In this document: positions 24,223-32,454 of the stretch, piece by piece
Numbering within the stretch: position 1 is the first letter of the stretch
How the letters are laid out: each line of letters starts with the position of its first letter
Assembly: GCA_947346365.1 (NCBI GenBank)
Contig: CANAAV010000002.1
Span: 1 to 64,000, forward strand
Length of the DNA stretch: 64,000 nt
Source of the DNA: an uncultured Flavonifractor sp.
GTDB lineage: Bacteria > Bacillota > Clostridia > Oscillospirales > Oscillospiraceae
Direction: 5' to 3'
The notes under the pieces: generated by a model
The model's input: the letters and a program-made list of their open reading frames with translations, nothing else
Told to the model about the DNA's origin: nothing
The model's database searches: none
Made by a program: the position numbers and the translations under genes

Positions 24223-25616
24223 AGCAGGACCGCACTGAACTACTGCTGCGGGAGCCCAATTTATATAAGGCGTTTTTGATCTTGACCTTCCCGGTGTTTG
24301 GAGCCAACTTCATGAAGGCCTTTAACGATCTGGTCGATACGTATTTTATCGGGCAGACTGCCAATTCGGTGGCGGCTCAGGCGGGCGTAGCTCTGGCCTG
24401 GCCGCTGCTGAATATCTTTGCCTGCTTCCAGATCGGGTTTGGCGTGGCGGGTGTGGCGGTCATCAGTCAGCTGCTGGGCAGCGGGCAGGAGGAGCGGGCC
24501 AGGGAAAACGCCGGGGTGCTGCTGGTTGTGGCGCTGTTGTTTGGAGTGGGGCTCAACGGCCTGCTCTACGTGCTGGCGCCGCCGATTATAGGGTTTATGG
24601 GCGCCGAAGGAGAGACCCTGGCCTGCGCTGTGGCATATGCCAGAACCCGCTCCTTTGAGCTGGTGTTTACCTTCCTGTTCTATGCCTTCCAGGCGGTGCG
24701 TCAGTCCAAGGGGGACACGGTGACGCCGGTGATCTTGTCCGTGTCGGCGGTGGTGCTGAACATCGTGCTCACCGGCGTATTCGTCCGGGTACTGGGCATG
24801 GGAGTGTCCGGCGCGGCCCTGGCTACCGTGCTGGGACACGCGGCGGCGGCGCCCTTCTGCCTGTTGCTGCTGTTTTTGCCGGGCCAGCCCTTATGCCTGC
24901 GGCGCAGGCATTTAAAGGTGCGCCTGCCCATGCTGTGGCAGCTGAGCCAGGTGGCGGCTCCCGCCGCCTCCAGTCAGGCCCTGAGCGCCCTGGGCTTTTT
25001 GGTCCTCCAGGGGGTCATCCTCAGCTATGGAAACGAGATTTCCGCCGCTTTTTCCATCGGCAACAAGATTTCTAATATGCTGCTGATGCCGGTGCTGGCC
25101 CTGGGGTCAGTATTAGCGGCCTTTGTGGGGCAGAATATTGGCGCGGGCGACAGCGCCCGGGCCCGGCAGGCCTACGTGACCAGCCGGAATATCGCGCTGC
25201 TCATGTCTGTGGCGGGAAGCGTGCTGCTATACCCCTTGCGGTTTTGGGCGGTCGGACTGCTGAGCAACGACGCCGCAACCCGGGCGGCAGCGGTAGAATA
25301 CCTATTCTGGGTGCTGCTTACCCAGCCTTTGATGGCGCTGTTCCAAAACTATCTGGGCGTTTTCAACGGCTCCGGGCGGACCAGCTACGGTTTTTTGATG
25401 TCGACCTGCCGTTTGTGGGCCATCCGCCTGCCGGTCATCACTTTTTTTCGGCATTTTACCAATTTGGGAGCCAGCGGCGTGTGGTATGCCATGAATATCA
25501 GTAATTTTTTGATTGTAGTGCTGGGCGCGGCGCTGTTCCGGCGGGTGGACTTCACCCCCTGCCAGGCGGTGTCCCGTCTGGAAAATTCGGATGAGGAGGT
25601 ACGCGGCAGCTCATGA
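24219..25616 (+). CDS. MATE family efflux transporter
   Basis: 465 residues, twelve transmembrane helices in two homologous halves (NorM/DinF fold), with the typical start FPVFGANFMKAFNDLVDTYFIGQ and the half-repeat motif at MLLMPVLALGSVLAAFVGQNIGAG. It is expected to export organic cations or drugs against Na+ or H+; substrate not predictable. The start TTG at 24219 overlaps the bactofilin stop (TTTGA), and its stop overlaps the nnr start (ATGA), so three genes are translationally coupled. No good ribosome site is seen for the TTG. Confidence 0.9.
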   Translation: MKQDRTELLLREPNLYKAFLILTFPVFGANFMKAFNDLVDTYFIGQTANSVAAQAGVALAWPLLNIFACFQIGFGVAGVAVISQLLGSGQEERARENAGVLLVVALLFGVGLNGLLYVLAPPIIGFMGAEGETLACAVAYARTRSFELVFTFLFYAFQAVRQSKGDTVTPVILSVSAVVLNIVLTGVFVRVLGMGVSGAALATVLGHAAAAPFCLLLLFLPGQPLCLRRRHLKVRLPMLWQLSQVAAPAASSQALSALGFLVLQGVILSYGNEISAAFSIGNKISNMLLMPVLALGSVLAAFVGQNIGAGDSARARQAYVTSRNIALLMSVAGSVLLYPLRFWAVGLLSNDAATRAAAVEYLFWVLLTQPLMALFQNYLGVFNGSGRTSYGFLMSTCRLWAIRLPVITFFRHFTNLGASGVWYAMNISNFLIVVLGAALFRRVDFTPCQAVSRLENSDEEVRGSS

Positions 25617-27271
25617 GACCCATTGCGACGGCGCAGCAGATGCGAGAACTGGACCGGGCCGCCATACAGGAGGGGGGCGTTGCCTCTATAGCGCTGATGG
25701 AGCGGGCGGCGGAGACCCTGGCGGAGGAGGCTATGGCCCTGGCGGAGGAGGGCGTCCCACCCCGGCAAGGGCGGGAGAAGGCCTCTTTTCTGCCCAGGGC
25801 TCAGGGAGAGGTGCTGATCCTGACGGAGGACGGGGTGCAGAGCGCGGCCTATACCAGCGCTCCGCCGGCTCCCGGCGAGCCCCTGCGGGCGGCGGTGTTC
25901 AGCGGCCCCGGCAACAACGGCGGGGACGGAGTGGCCTGCGCCCGGCTGCTGCTGGAGGCGGGATACCAGGCGCGCTGTTTTCTGGTAGGGGCGCGGGACA
26001 AGCTCACGCCGGATACCCGCGCCATGGAGGCTAAATTAGCGCGTGTGGGGGGAAAGCTGGAGCTCTATGACCCTGGAGATCCGGCCCAGGCGGCCTGGGC
26101 CATGGGGGCCCACGTGCTGGTGGACGCGGTGTTTGGAATTGGACTGAACGCCCCGATCCAGGCAGACGCCTTGGCGGCGGTCTGCCTTATGAACCGCTCG
26201 GCCGCCCCTGTAGCCAGCGCCGACATCCCCAGCGGGGTGGAGGCGGACACCGGGCGGGTGCTGGGCGCGGCGGTTCAGGCCGCGGTGACCGTGACCTTTA
26301 CCCGAGCCAAGGCGGGACATTTTGTGGGCCAGGGAGGATTACACACAGGGAGGCTGGTGGTAGCCCCCATCGGGGTTCCAGAGGAGCTGCTTGAGCGCTT
26401 GGAAACGCCGGTTCAGGCGGTTTACGGCGGGGACTGCGTTCTTCCCAGACGGGCCAGAGACGCCCACAAGGGGGATTTTGGGAAAATTTATCTGCTGGGC
26501 GGCAGCGTGGGATATACCGGCGCGCCGGTGCTGGCGGCGCGGGCCGCAGTGCGCACAGGGGCGGGGCTGGTCTGCGTGGGGGTGCCCGCTCCGGCGTGGG
26601 GAGTGGCGGCGTCCAAATTGGATGAGGCCATGGCGCATCCCCTGCCCGCCGGAAAGGAGGGGCAGCTCTCCCTGGAGGCGGCTCAAGCGGTCCTGGACAA
26701 GAGTGCGGACTGCGGCGTGTGCCTGATCGGCCCCGGCCTGGGCCGGGGCAACGGGCCGGGGGCGGTGGTGCGCCAGTTGCTGCGGGAGCTGCGCTGCCCT
26801 GTCGTGCTGGACGCCGATGGCATAAATGCCCTGGAAGGACATATAGATGTGTTGGATGCCCGCCGGGGGTTGTTCGCCGTGCTTACTCCCCATGACGGAG
26901 AGTTTGCCCGTTTAAGCGGCGCTCTCAGCGGTGGCGACCGGCTGGGCGCGGCGCGGGAGTTTGCCGTTGAACATGGCTGCTGCCTGGTGCTGAAGGGGCA
27001 CTGCACCATCACGGCGTTTCCCGATGGGACGGCCTTTTTGAACACCACTGGCAACCCCGGCATGGCAAAAGGGGGCAGCGGGGATGTGCTGGCGGGAATG
27101 ATAGTTTCCCTGCTGGGGCAGGGCCTGCCTGCCCGGAAGGCGGTGCCGGCGGCCGTCTGGCTCCACGGAGCGGCGGGCGACCGCTGCGCCGGGCGGCGGG
27201 GGGAGTACGGCATGACCCCCAGCGATATGGTGGAACTGCTGCCCGAGTTGCTCAAAGAAATCACCGGTTAG
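25613..27271 (+). CDS. nnr: bifunctional NAD(P)H-hydrate epimerase/dehydratase
   Basis: Repairs damaged nicotinamide cofactors. 552 residues: N-terminal YjeF_N epimerase (about 1-235) with GPGNNGGDG at 98-106 and the IPSGVEADTG loop; C-terminal ADP-dependent (S)-NAD(P)HX dehydratase (about 255-545) with GPGLGRGNG, LDADGINAL, TPHDGEFARL and NPGMAKGGSGDVLAG. Between the first helices and the GPGNNGGDG loop is an unusual insert of about 45 residues (about 46-91). GAGGAGGT precedes the ATG. Followed by a lipoprotein gene. Confidence 0.93.
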   Translation: MRPIATAQQMRELDRAAIQEGGVASIALMERAAETLAEEAMALAEEGVPPRQGREKASFLPRAQGEVLILTEDGVQSAAYTSAPPAPGEPLRAAVFSGPGNNGGDGVACARLLLEAGYQARCFLVGARDKLTPDTRAMEAKLARVGGKLELYDPGDPAQAAWAMGAHVLVDAVFGIGLNAPIQADALAAVCLMNRSAAPVASADIPSGVEADTGRVLGAAVQAAVTVTFTRAKAGHFVGQGGLHTGRLVVAPIGVPEELLERLETPVQAVYGGDCVLPRRARDAHKGDFGKIYLLGGSVGYTGAPVLAARAAVRTGAGLVCVGVPAPAWGVAASKLDEAMAHPLPAGKEGQLSLEAAQAVLDKSADCGVCLIGPGLGRGNGPGAVVRQLLRELRCPVVLDADGINALEGHIDVLDARRGLFAVLTPHDGEFARLSGALSGGDRLGAAREFAVEHGCCLVLKGHCTITAFPDGTAFLNTTGNPGMAKGGSGDVLAGMIVSLLGQGLPARKAVPAAVWLHGAAGDRCAGRRGEYGMTPSDMVELLPELLKEITG

Positions 27272-27282
27272 GAGGGAAGAGC

Positions 27283-27891
27283 GTGCGCCGTCTGCGGATG
27301 TGCGTACTAATGACAATCCTGCTGCTGTTTCCGGCCGCCTGCGGCGGCGGAGCGGGAGAGGCTAAGGGCAGTCCGGCGGAGGAACTGGCGCTGGCAATCC
27401 GGGGGGAGTTTCTGGAGATGAGCGCGTTCAGTGCCGGAATGGAGGTTACCGCCGACTATGGGGAGCGGGTGTATGACTACGCCATTCAAGCCGATTGGAC
27501 CAGAGAGGCAGAGACGGTGCTGACCGTCACCGCTCCGGAGGAGATCGCCGGAATTACCGCCCGGCTGCAGGCGGGGGAAACCGTTTTGGAGTATGGCGGT
27601 GTGCGCTGGGAGACGGGGGCGCTGGACCCGGCGGGGATGAGTCCTGTAGACGCTCTGCCCACTCTGTTGGCCTACGCCCAGCAGGGCTTTATGGCGGAGT
27701 GCGGCATAGAGCCCCTCGGCGGGACGGAATGCCTGCGGGTGGTGTACCGGGAAGCGGACGCGGCGGCGGGTGTGGGCCGGGAGTGCTCTTTGTGGTTTGA
27801 CCCAGCGAGCCACGCGCCTGTGCGGGGGGAGCTCTCTCAGGACGGATTTACGGTGATTCAATGTACCTTTACCCAGTTTACCCCAGCGTGA
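27283..27891 (+). CDS. LolA/GerS-like lipoprotein
   Basis: 202 residues from GTG 27283 (GGAGGGA 7 bases upstream). Export signal MRRLRMCVLMTILLLFPAAC with Cys20 as probable lipid-modified residue, although Pro at -3 is unusual. The mature part has a LolA-like repeat pattern (S-A-G-M-E-V-T-A-D-Y, W-T-R-E-A-E-T-V-L-T-V, L-Q-A-G-E-T-V-L-E-Y-G). A lipoprotein of this fold next to nnr recalls YdcC of Bacillus and GerS-type proteins of Clostridia, which work in sporulation or germination; this link is inference. Confidence 0.6.
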   Translation: MRRLRMCVLMTILLLFPAACGGGAGEAKGSPAEELALAIRGEFLEMSAFSAGMEVTADYGERVYDYAIQADWTREAETVLTVTAPEEIAGITARLQAGETVLEYGGVRWETGALDPAGMSPVDALPTLLAYAQQGFMAECGIEPLGGTECLRVVYREADAAAGVGRECSLWFDPASHAPVRGELSQDGFTVIQCTFTQFTPA

Positions 27892-27898
27892 GAGGTGA

Positions 27899-27935
27899 GA
27901 GAGGCGGAGCGCGTGAGCGCCCCGCCTCTCGTTTT
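27899..27935 (+). terminator. terminator of the bactofilin-MATE-nnr-lipoprotein operon
   Basis: GAGAGGCGGAGCGC (27899-27912) pairs with GCGCCCCGCCTCTC (27917-27930) with one mismatch, followed by GTTTT. Confidence 0.8.
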
Positions 27936-28063
27936 CGGCAGCGGAAGATTTTTGCAGTTCGGCCCTGTCCTGAAAGGAAAAGAAGGGGCGGCTGCGGTGC
28001 AAAAGGCATAATCCGCAGAATAGGAGCCACCCTAATCCCATTATCTCCATTGAGGTGAGGCAA

Positions 28064-29365
28064 GTGGATTCTGTGTGGACGAAAACAGTGCGGATGCCCC
28101 GCTTCCCCGCGCTGCAGGGAGAGCTGAAGACCAGCGTGCTGGTGATCGGCGGCGGAATCGCCGGGCTTTTGTGCGCCTATCAGCTCTGTCAGGCGGGGGT
28201 GGACTGCGCCCTTGTAGAGGCGGACCGGCTCTGCGGCGGCATCACCAAAAACACGACGGCGAAGCTGACCTTTCAGCACGGCCTGATGTATGACAAGCTG
28301 CTGCGCCAAGCCGGCGCTGAAAAAGCCCGGCTCTACCTGGAGGCCAACCGGGCGGCCTTGGAGCGCTACCGTGCGTTGTGCGGGGGCATTGCGTGCGATT
28401 TTGAGGAAAAGGACGCCTTTGTCTACTCCGTTGACAGCCGCAAGAGCATTGAGAAAGAGTTGCACGCCCTGGAAAGGCTGGGCTTTGACGCGGACTTTGC
28501 GGAGAAACTGCCTCTGCCGTTTCCTGTGGCGGGGGCGGTGCGTTTTCCCCGCCAGGCCCAATTCCATCCCTTGAAGTTTGCCGCCGCCATTGCCGGCGGG
28601 CTGCCGGTTTTTGAGCGCACAAAGGTCCTGGAGCTGGCGCCCGGCCGGGCGGTGACGAACGGCGGCGTCATTTTCGCGGACAAAATTGTCATCGCCACGC
28701 ATTTCCCCATGCTCAACAAGCACGGCGGGTATTTCTTGAAGCTCTACCAGCACCGTACCTATGAGCTGGCTTTGGAGAACGCCCCGGATGTGCAGGGTAT
28801 GTACGTGGACGCGAGCAAAACGGGAGCGTCCCTGCGCAATTACAAAAATCTGCTGCTGCTGGGCGGCGGCAGCCACCGGACCGGCAAATCCGGCGGCGGG
28901 TGGAGAGAACTGGAGGGCCTGGCCCGCCGCTGGTATCCCGACGCACGGGAGACGGCTCGCTGGGCGACGCAGGACTGCATGAGCCTGGACGGCGTGCCTT
29001 ATATCGGGCAGTACGCCAAGAGCACGCCCGGGCTCTATGTGGTCTCCGGCTTCAATAAATGGGGCATGACCTCGGCCATGGCGGCGGCGATACTTCTGAG
29101 CGACCTGATCTTGGGGCGGGATAACCCTTGGGAGGAGGTCTTCTGTCCCGCTCGGACCATTCTGCGGCCTCAGCTGGCGCTCAACCTGTGGGAGTCGGCG
29201 CTAAGCCTGCTTACCCCCACTGTGCCCCGCTGCCCCCACATGGGCTGCGCGTTAAAGTACAACGCTGCCGAGAGAAGCTGGGACTGCCCCTGCCACGGTT
29301 CACGTTTCGATATACACGGCGCGCTCATCGACAATCCCGCCTGTGACGGCAGGAGCATGAAGTAA
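28064..29365 (+). CDS. FAD-dependent oxidoreductase with C-terminal Rieske [2Fe-2S] domain
   Basis: About 433 residues. DAO-type FAD domain with the dinucleotide motif V-I-G-G-G-I-A-G-L-L near residues 27-36 and a second half ending in GLYVVSGFNKWGMTSAMAAA. Then comes a Rieske domain with C-P-H-M-G-C and, 13 residues on, C-P-C-H-G-S, which supplies the two Cys and two His cluster ligands. The protein stops soon after, with a tail (A-C-D-G-R-S-M-K) unlike the usual ending. Substrate unknown; such proteins are common in gut Clostridia. Start: GTG 28064 after GAGGTGAGG; the GTG at 28055 lies inside that site. Confidence 0.87.
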   Translation: MDSVWTKTVRMPRFPALQGELKTSVLVIGGGIAGLLCAYQLCQAGVDCALVEADRLCGGITKNTTAKLTFQHGLMYDKLLRQAGAEKARLYLEANRAALERYRALCGGIACDFEEKDAFVYSVDSRKSIEKELHALERLGFDADFAEKLPLPFPVAGAVRFPRQAQFHPLKFAAAIAGGLPVFERTKVLELAPGRAVTNGGVIFADKIVIATHFPMLNKHGGYFLKLYQHRTYELALENAPDVQGMYVDASKTGASLRNYKNLLLLGGGSHRTGKSGGGWRELEGLARRWYPDARETARWATQDCMSLDGVPYIGQYAKSTPGLYVVSGFNKWGMTSAMAAAILLSDLILGRDNPWEEVFCPARTILRPQLALNLWESALSLLTPTVPRCPHMGCALKYNAAERSWDCPCHGSRFDIHGALIDNPACDGRSMK

Positions 29366-29399
29366 AGGCGGCCTTCGTTCCTGCCCAAAAGGCCGTAGG

Positions 29400-29449
29400 G
29401 CTGCAATGGGAATTTCCCCCGCGCGGGGCAACCCATTGCAGCTTTTTTT
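29400..29449 (+). terminator. terminator of the FAD-Rieske gene
   Basis: GCTGCAATGGG (29400-29410) pairs with CCCATTGCAGC (29432-29442), enclosing a CCCCGCGCGGGG hairpin; seven T residues follow. Confidence 0.92.
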
Positions 29450-29496
29450 ACGAAAAGAGGCCGCCTCTAGGCAGGTGTTTTCTTCGCTGCATTTCA

Positions 29497-29525
29497 TTGA
29501 CGGCCCGAACCCATAGTGATATAAT
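29497..29525 (+). promoter_or_regulatory. promoter of the methyltransferase/ECF cluster
   Basis: TTGACG (29497-29502), 17-bp spacer, TATAAT (29520-29525). It shows that the in-frame ATT-like upstream start at 29497 cannot be the gene start. Confidence 0.88.
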
Positions 29526-29574
29526 AGGGCAATTATGGCAAGGCCCCAAGGGGCTGGAACGGTGGGACGGGCCT

Positions 29575-30441
29575 ATGTGGAAATCGGATAAGTGGAGAGA
29601 GTACGAGCTGCTGGACTGCGGCGGGGGAGAGCGGCTGGAGCGGTGGGGCGGCTACCTGCTGGTTCGCCCGGACCCTCAGGCGATCTGGCGCAGGGAGGGC
29701 TCCCACCCCGGCTGGAGGGACTGTCACGCCCGTTACCAGCGCTCCAGCACCGGCGGAGGGGAATGGCGGCGCAAGCAGGTGCCTGAGCGGTGGAAGCTGG
29801 GCTATGGAGCGCTCACCTTTCACATCAAGCCCATGAATTTTAAACACACCGGCCTTTTTCCCGAGCAGGCCGCCAACTGGGATTTCGCCATGGAGCGCAT
29901 CCGCGCCGCCGGGCGGCCGGTAAATGTGCTCAATCTGTTTGCTTATACCGGCGCAGCCACCGTGGCCTGCGCGGCGGCGGGGGCGGCGGTGTGCCACGTG
30001 GACGCGGCGAAGGGTATGGTGGCCTGGGCCCGGGAGAATGCGGCCTCCTCCGGCCTGGGCGAGGCGCCGATCCGCTGGATTGTAGACGACTGCGGCAAAT
30101 TCGTGGAGCGGGAGATCCGCCGGGGGCGGGAATACGACGCCATTATTATGGACCCTCCCTCCTATGGCCGGGGGCCCTCCGGGGAGATTTGGAAGCTGGA
30201 GGAGAACCTGCCCGCCTTTCTGGAGCTGGCGGTCCAGGTTTTGTCGGAGCATCCGCTGTTTTTTATCATCAACACCTACACAACAGGATTGGCCCCGTCG
30301 GTGCTGACCTATCTGCTGGAAACCACCGTAGCCCGGAGATATGGCGGGCACACCGAAAGCCGGGAGCTGGGCCTGCCCGTTACCGCCACCGGTCTGGCCC
30401 TTCCCTGCGGGGCTGCGGGCCGGTGGGTGGCGGAGCGCTGA
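29575..30441 (+). CDS. class I SAM-dependent methyltransferase, RlmI/RlmK-like
   Basis: About 288 residues from the ATG at 29575, the first usable start after the promoter. Rossmann SAM site VLNLFAYTGAAT near residues 120-131, acidic end of strand 2 (CHVDAAKGMVAWARENA), and catalytic-type motif DPPSYGRGPSGEIWKLE, as in 23S rRNA m5C1962 and related methyltransferases. It lacks the N-terminal PUA domain of RlmI, so the target may differ. First gene of a run that continues into the ECF transporter genes. Confidence 0.85.
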   Translation: MWKSDKWREYELLDCGGGERLERWGGYLLVRPDPQAIWRREGSHPGWRDCHARYQRSSTGGGEWRRKQVPERWKLGYGALTFHIKPMNFKHTGLFPEQAANWDFAMERIRAAGRPVNVLNLFAYTGAATVACAAAGAAVCHVDAAKGMVAWARENAASSGLGEAPIRWIVDDCGKFVEREIRRGREYDAIIMDPPSYGRGPSGEIWKLEENLPAFLELAVQVLSEHPLFFIINTYTTGLAPSVLTYLLETTVARRYGGHTESRELGLPVTATGLALPCGAAGRWVAER

Positions 30442-30450
30442 GGGAGGCCG

Positions 30451-31263
30451 ATGCAGACCTATTTGACGCTCTGTTCCCCCTGCCTGATGGGGATTTCGCT
30501 GGCGGCGGCGCTGCATGTTTTCCGCCGGAAGCTGCCTTTTGGGCGGTACGACTGGCCTTTGTACTTCTTTTTGGCTCTGCTGGGGACGGCGGCCAACAAC
30601 ACCGCGGCCGTCTTTTTCGCCGGAGGAGAGGCGTTTCTCCCCAGCGGCGGCTTCGGGGGCGGCAATCTGACGGCCCTAAGTACGGGACTTTTTCTGGTGC
30701 TGTTTGCCGCGCCGGGCATTGTCACCTGTCTGGTCCTGCACCGGAAGGCGGGCGGCTCCCCCGGCCCTGCGGCGGGCTGGATCTGGGGATGGATTCTGAC
30801 CTGGGGCGGGGTCTCCTGCGCCGTATGCCTGCTGGGCGTCTGGCCCGGTTACGGCGGCGGAATGCCCTTGGGCGGCTACTTGGCGCTGATGCCGGGGGTG
30901 ATCCTGCTCCTGTCCGGGGCGGCGGGATACCGCTGGGGGGCGGACGGCCCTCTGGGACTGGGCATAACCCTGGGCGGCGGTGGAGTTTTTTGCCTGGCGT
31001 GCGTCCTGCTTGCCGCGGGGATGCGCGCCCAGGCCCGGATTGACCCCAACTGGGGGTTGAGCCTGACGCAGACCTCCGCCGGGCTGTGGTATACCCGGCT
31101 GAACCTCCCGGCGGCGGTGCTGGTGGGGGATTATCAATATGACTGGGACATTACCGCTCCTCTGCTCTGTCTTTCCGCCCTGGCGCCGTCGGCGCTGTTT
31201 ACCGCGGGCTGGCTGGGGGGACGGGCCCTGAAATTTCAGAAAGCAAGGTCGCGTGCAGTATGA
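30451..31263 (+). CDS. hypothetical polytopic membrane protein
   Basis: 270 residues with about six to seven hydrophobic helices (near 7-25, 36-58, 75-95, 108-128, 138-157, 165-190, 232-252), very rich in Gly, Ala and Leu. I recognise no family. It starts 9 bases after the methyltransferase stop and its own end overlaps the start of the ECF ATPase gene (ATGA), so it is translated together with the transporter. That raises the possibility of a substrate-binding S component, but it lacks any motif of known S families and is longer than usual. Confidence 0.7.
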   Translation: MQTYLTLCSPCLMGISLAAALHVFRRKLPFGRYDWPLYFFLALLGTAANNTAAVFFAGGEAFLPSGGFGGGNLTALSTGLFLVLFAAPGIVTCLVLHRKAGGSPGPAAGWIWGWILTWGGVSCAVCLLGVWPGYGGGMPLGGYLALMPGVILLLSGAAGYRWGADGPLGLGITLGGGGVFCLACVLLAAGMRAQARIDPNWGLSLTQTSAGLWYTRLNLPAAVLVGDYQYDWDITAPLLCLSALAPSALFTAGWLGGRALKFQKARSRAV

Positions 31264-32126
31264 ATGACGCCATTATTAAAACACAGCAGCTGCGTTTCTC
31301 CTACGCCGGCGCCGAGCCCCCGGCCCCGATGGTGCTGGACGGGGTGGACCTGGAGATTGAAGCGGGCTCTTTTGTGGCGGTGCTGGGGCACAACGGCTCC
31401 GGAAAATCCACTTTAGCTAAGCATATGAACGCTATTTTGCTGCCTTCCGGCGGCGCGGTGTATGTGGACGGAGTGGATACGCGGGAGGAGGAGCGGCTTT
31501 TGGACATCCGCTCCACCGTGGGCATGGTCTTTCAAAATCCGGACAACCAGATTGTCGCCAATGTGGTGGAGGAGGACGTGGCCTTTGCGCCGGAAAACCT
31601 GGGGGTTCCCCCCGCCGAGATCCGGCGGCGGGTGGATGCCGCTTTGAAGCAGGTGGGCATGTACCAGTACCGGGAGCACGCCCCCCACCTTCTCTCCGGC
31701 GGGCAGAAGCAGCGGGTAGCCATCGCCGGGGTGATCGCCATGGCCCCCCGGTGCATTGTGCTGGACGAGCCCACCGCCATGCTGGACCCCATCGGCCGGG
31801 GGGAGGTCCTGCGGACCATCAAGCAGCTTAACCGCGCCTCCGGCGTGACGGTGGTGCTTATCACCCACCATATGGATGAGGCCGCCCAGGCGGACCGCCT
31901 GGTGGTCATGTCCAAAGGGAAGGTCGTCGCCGACGGTCCCCCCAGGGAGGTCTTTCAGCGGGTGGAGGAGCTTAAGTCCGTGGGGCTCACCGTGCCGGAG
32001 ACCACCGAGCTTTTGTGGCAGCTGCGGCAGGAGGGGCTGGACGTGCCTCTGGACGCCCTCAGCGACGAGGAATGCGCCCAGGCGCTGTACCGGCTGCTGT
32101 CAGGCGGAAAAGAGGGGGAGCTATGA
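31260..32126 (+). CDS. ecfA1: energy-coupling factor transporter ATPase EcfA1
   Basis: 288 residues. ABC ATPase with Walker A GHNGSGKST near residues 44-52, Q loop FQNPDNQ, signature LSGGQKQR, Walker B CIVLDEPTAMLD and switch His in ITHHMDE. The NPDNQIV Q-loop and the C-terminal VPETTELLWQLRQEG region are typical of EcfA. Pairs with EcfA2 and EcfT to energise uptake of vitamins or metals bound by separate S components. Overlaps both neighbours by ATGA. Confidence 0.95.
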   Translation: MNDAIIKTQQLRFSYAGAEPPAPMVLDGVDLEIEAGSFVAVLGHNGSGKSTLAKHMNAILLPSGGAVYVDGVDTREEERLLDIRSTVGMVFQNPDNQIVANVVEEDVAFAPENLGVPPAEIRRRVDAALKQVGMYQYREHAPHLLSGGQKQRVAIAGVIAMAPRCIVLDEPTAMLDPIGRGEVLRTIKQLNRASGVTVVLITHHMDEAAQADRLVVMSKGKVVADGPPREVFQRVEELKSVGLTVPETTELLWQLRQEGLDVPLDALSDEECAQALYRLLSGGKEGEL

Positions 32127-32449
32127 GGCGGACTACCCCTTTGCACAAGGGCGCATATGTCTTTGCCCTTGTGCTGCTGCTCAGTGTGGCTATAAGCTGG
32201 GGACTGTTGTTTTTGAATGTCCTCGATCCGTGGAACTATGGTTTTACAGATCTGCTCCCGCCCTGTCTGCTTCTGGCCCTGGCGGTCGGCTTTGCCTCGT
32301 GGCTTCGGGCCACTCTGGAGGAGCTGCGCTGGGCCTACAGCGCCATTACCGCCAAACTTCAAAGCCAGGTGGACGCTCTGGAGGCGGAGGTGGCGGATTT
32401 GAAGCGGGCCGCCGCACCGGCACACCCTGAATCCAAATGTGAGGACTGA
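32123..32449 (+). CDS. small membrane protein with coiled-coil tail, between ecfA1 and ecfA2
   Basis: 108 residues from the ATG at 32123, which overlaps the ecfA1 stop (ATGA) and has AGAGGGGGAG just upstream. Two transmembrane helices (about 12-32 and 42-62) followed by an amphipathic coiled coil (about 65-95). No known family. In the usual cluster ecfA1 and ecfA2 are adjacent, so this is an insertion into a very conserved unit. Topology would place the coiled coil in the cytoplasm near the ATPases. Confidence 0.75.
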   Translation: MRRTTPLHKGAYVFALVLLLSVAISWGLLFLNVLDPWNYGFTDLLPPCLLLALAVGFASWLRATLEELRWAYSAITAKLQSQVDALEAEVADLKRAAAPAHPESKCED

Positions 32450-32454
32450 CGAGA

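Noticed and set aside
29991..31043. 350-residue plus-strand frame across the methyltransferase and membrane protein genes
   Set aside because: Out of frame with two well-supported genes and Gly/Arg-rich; a frame shadow.
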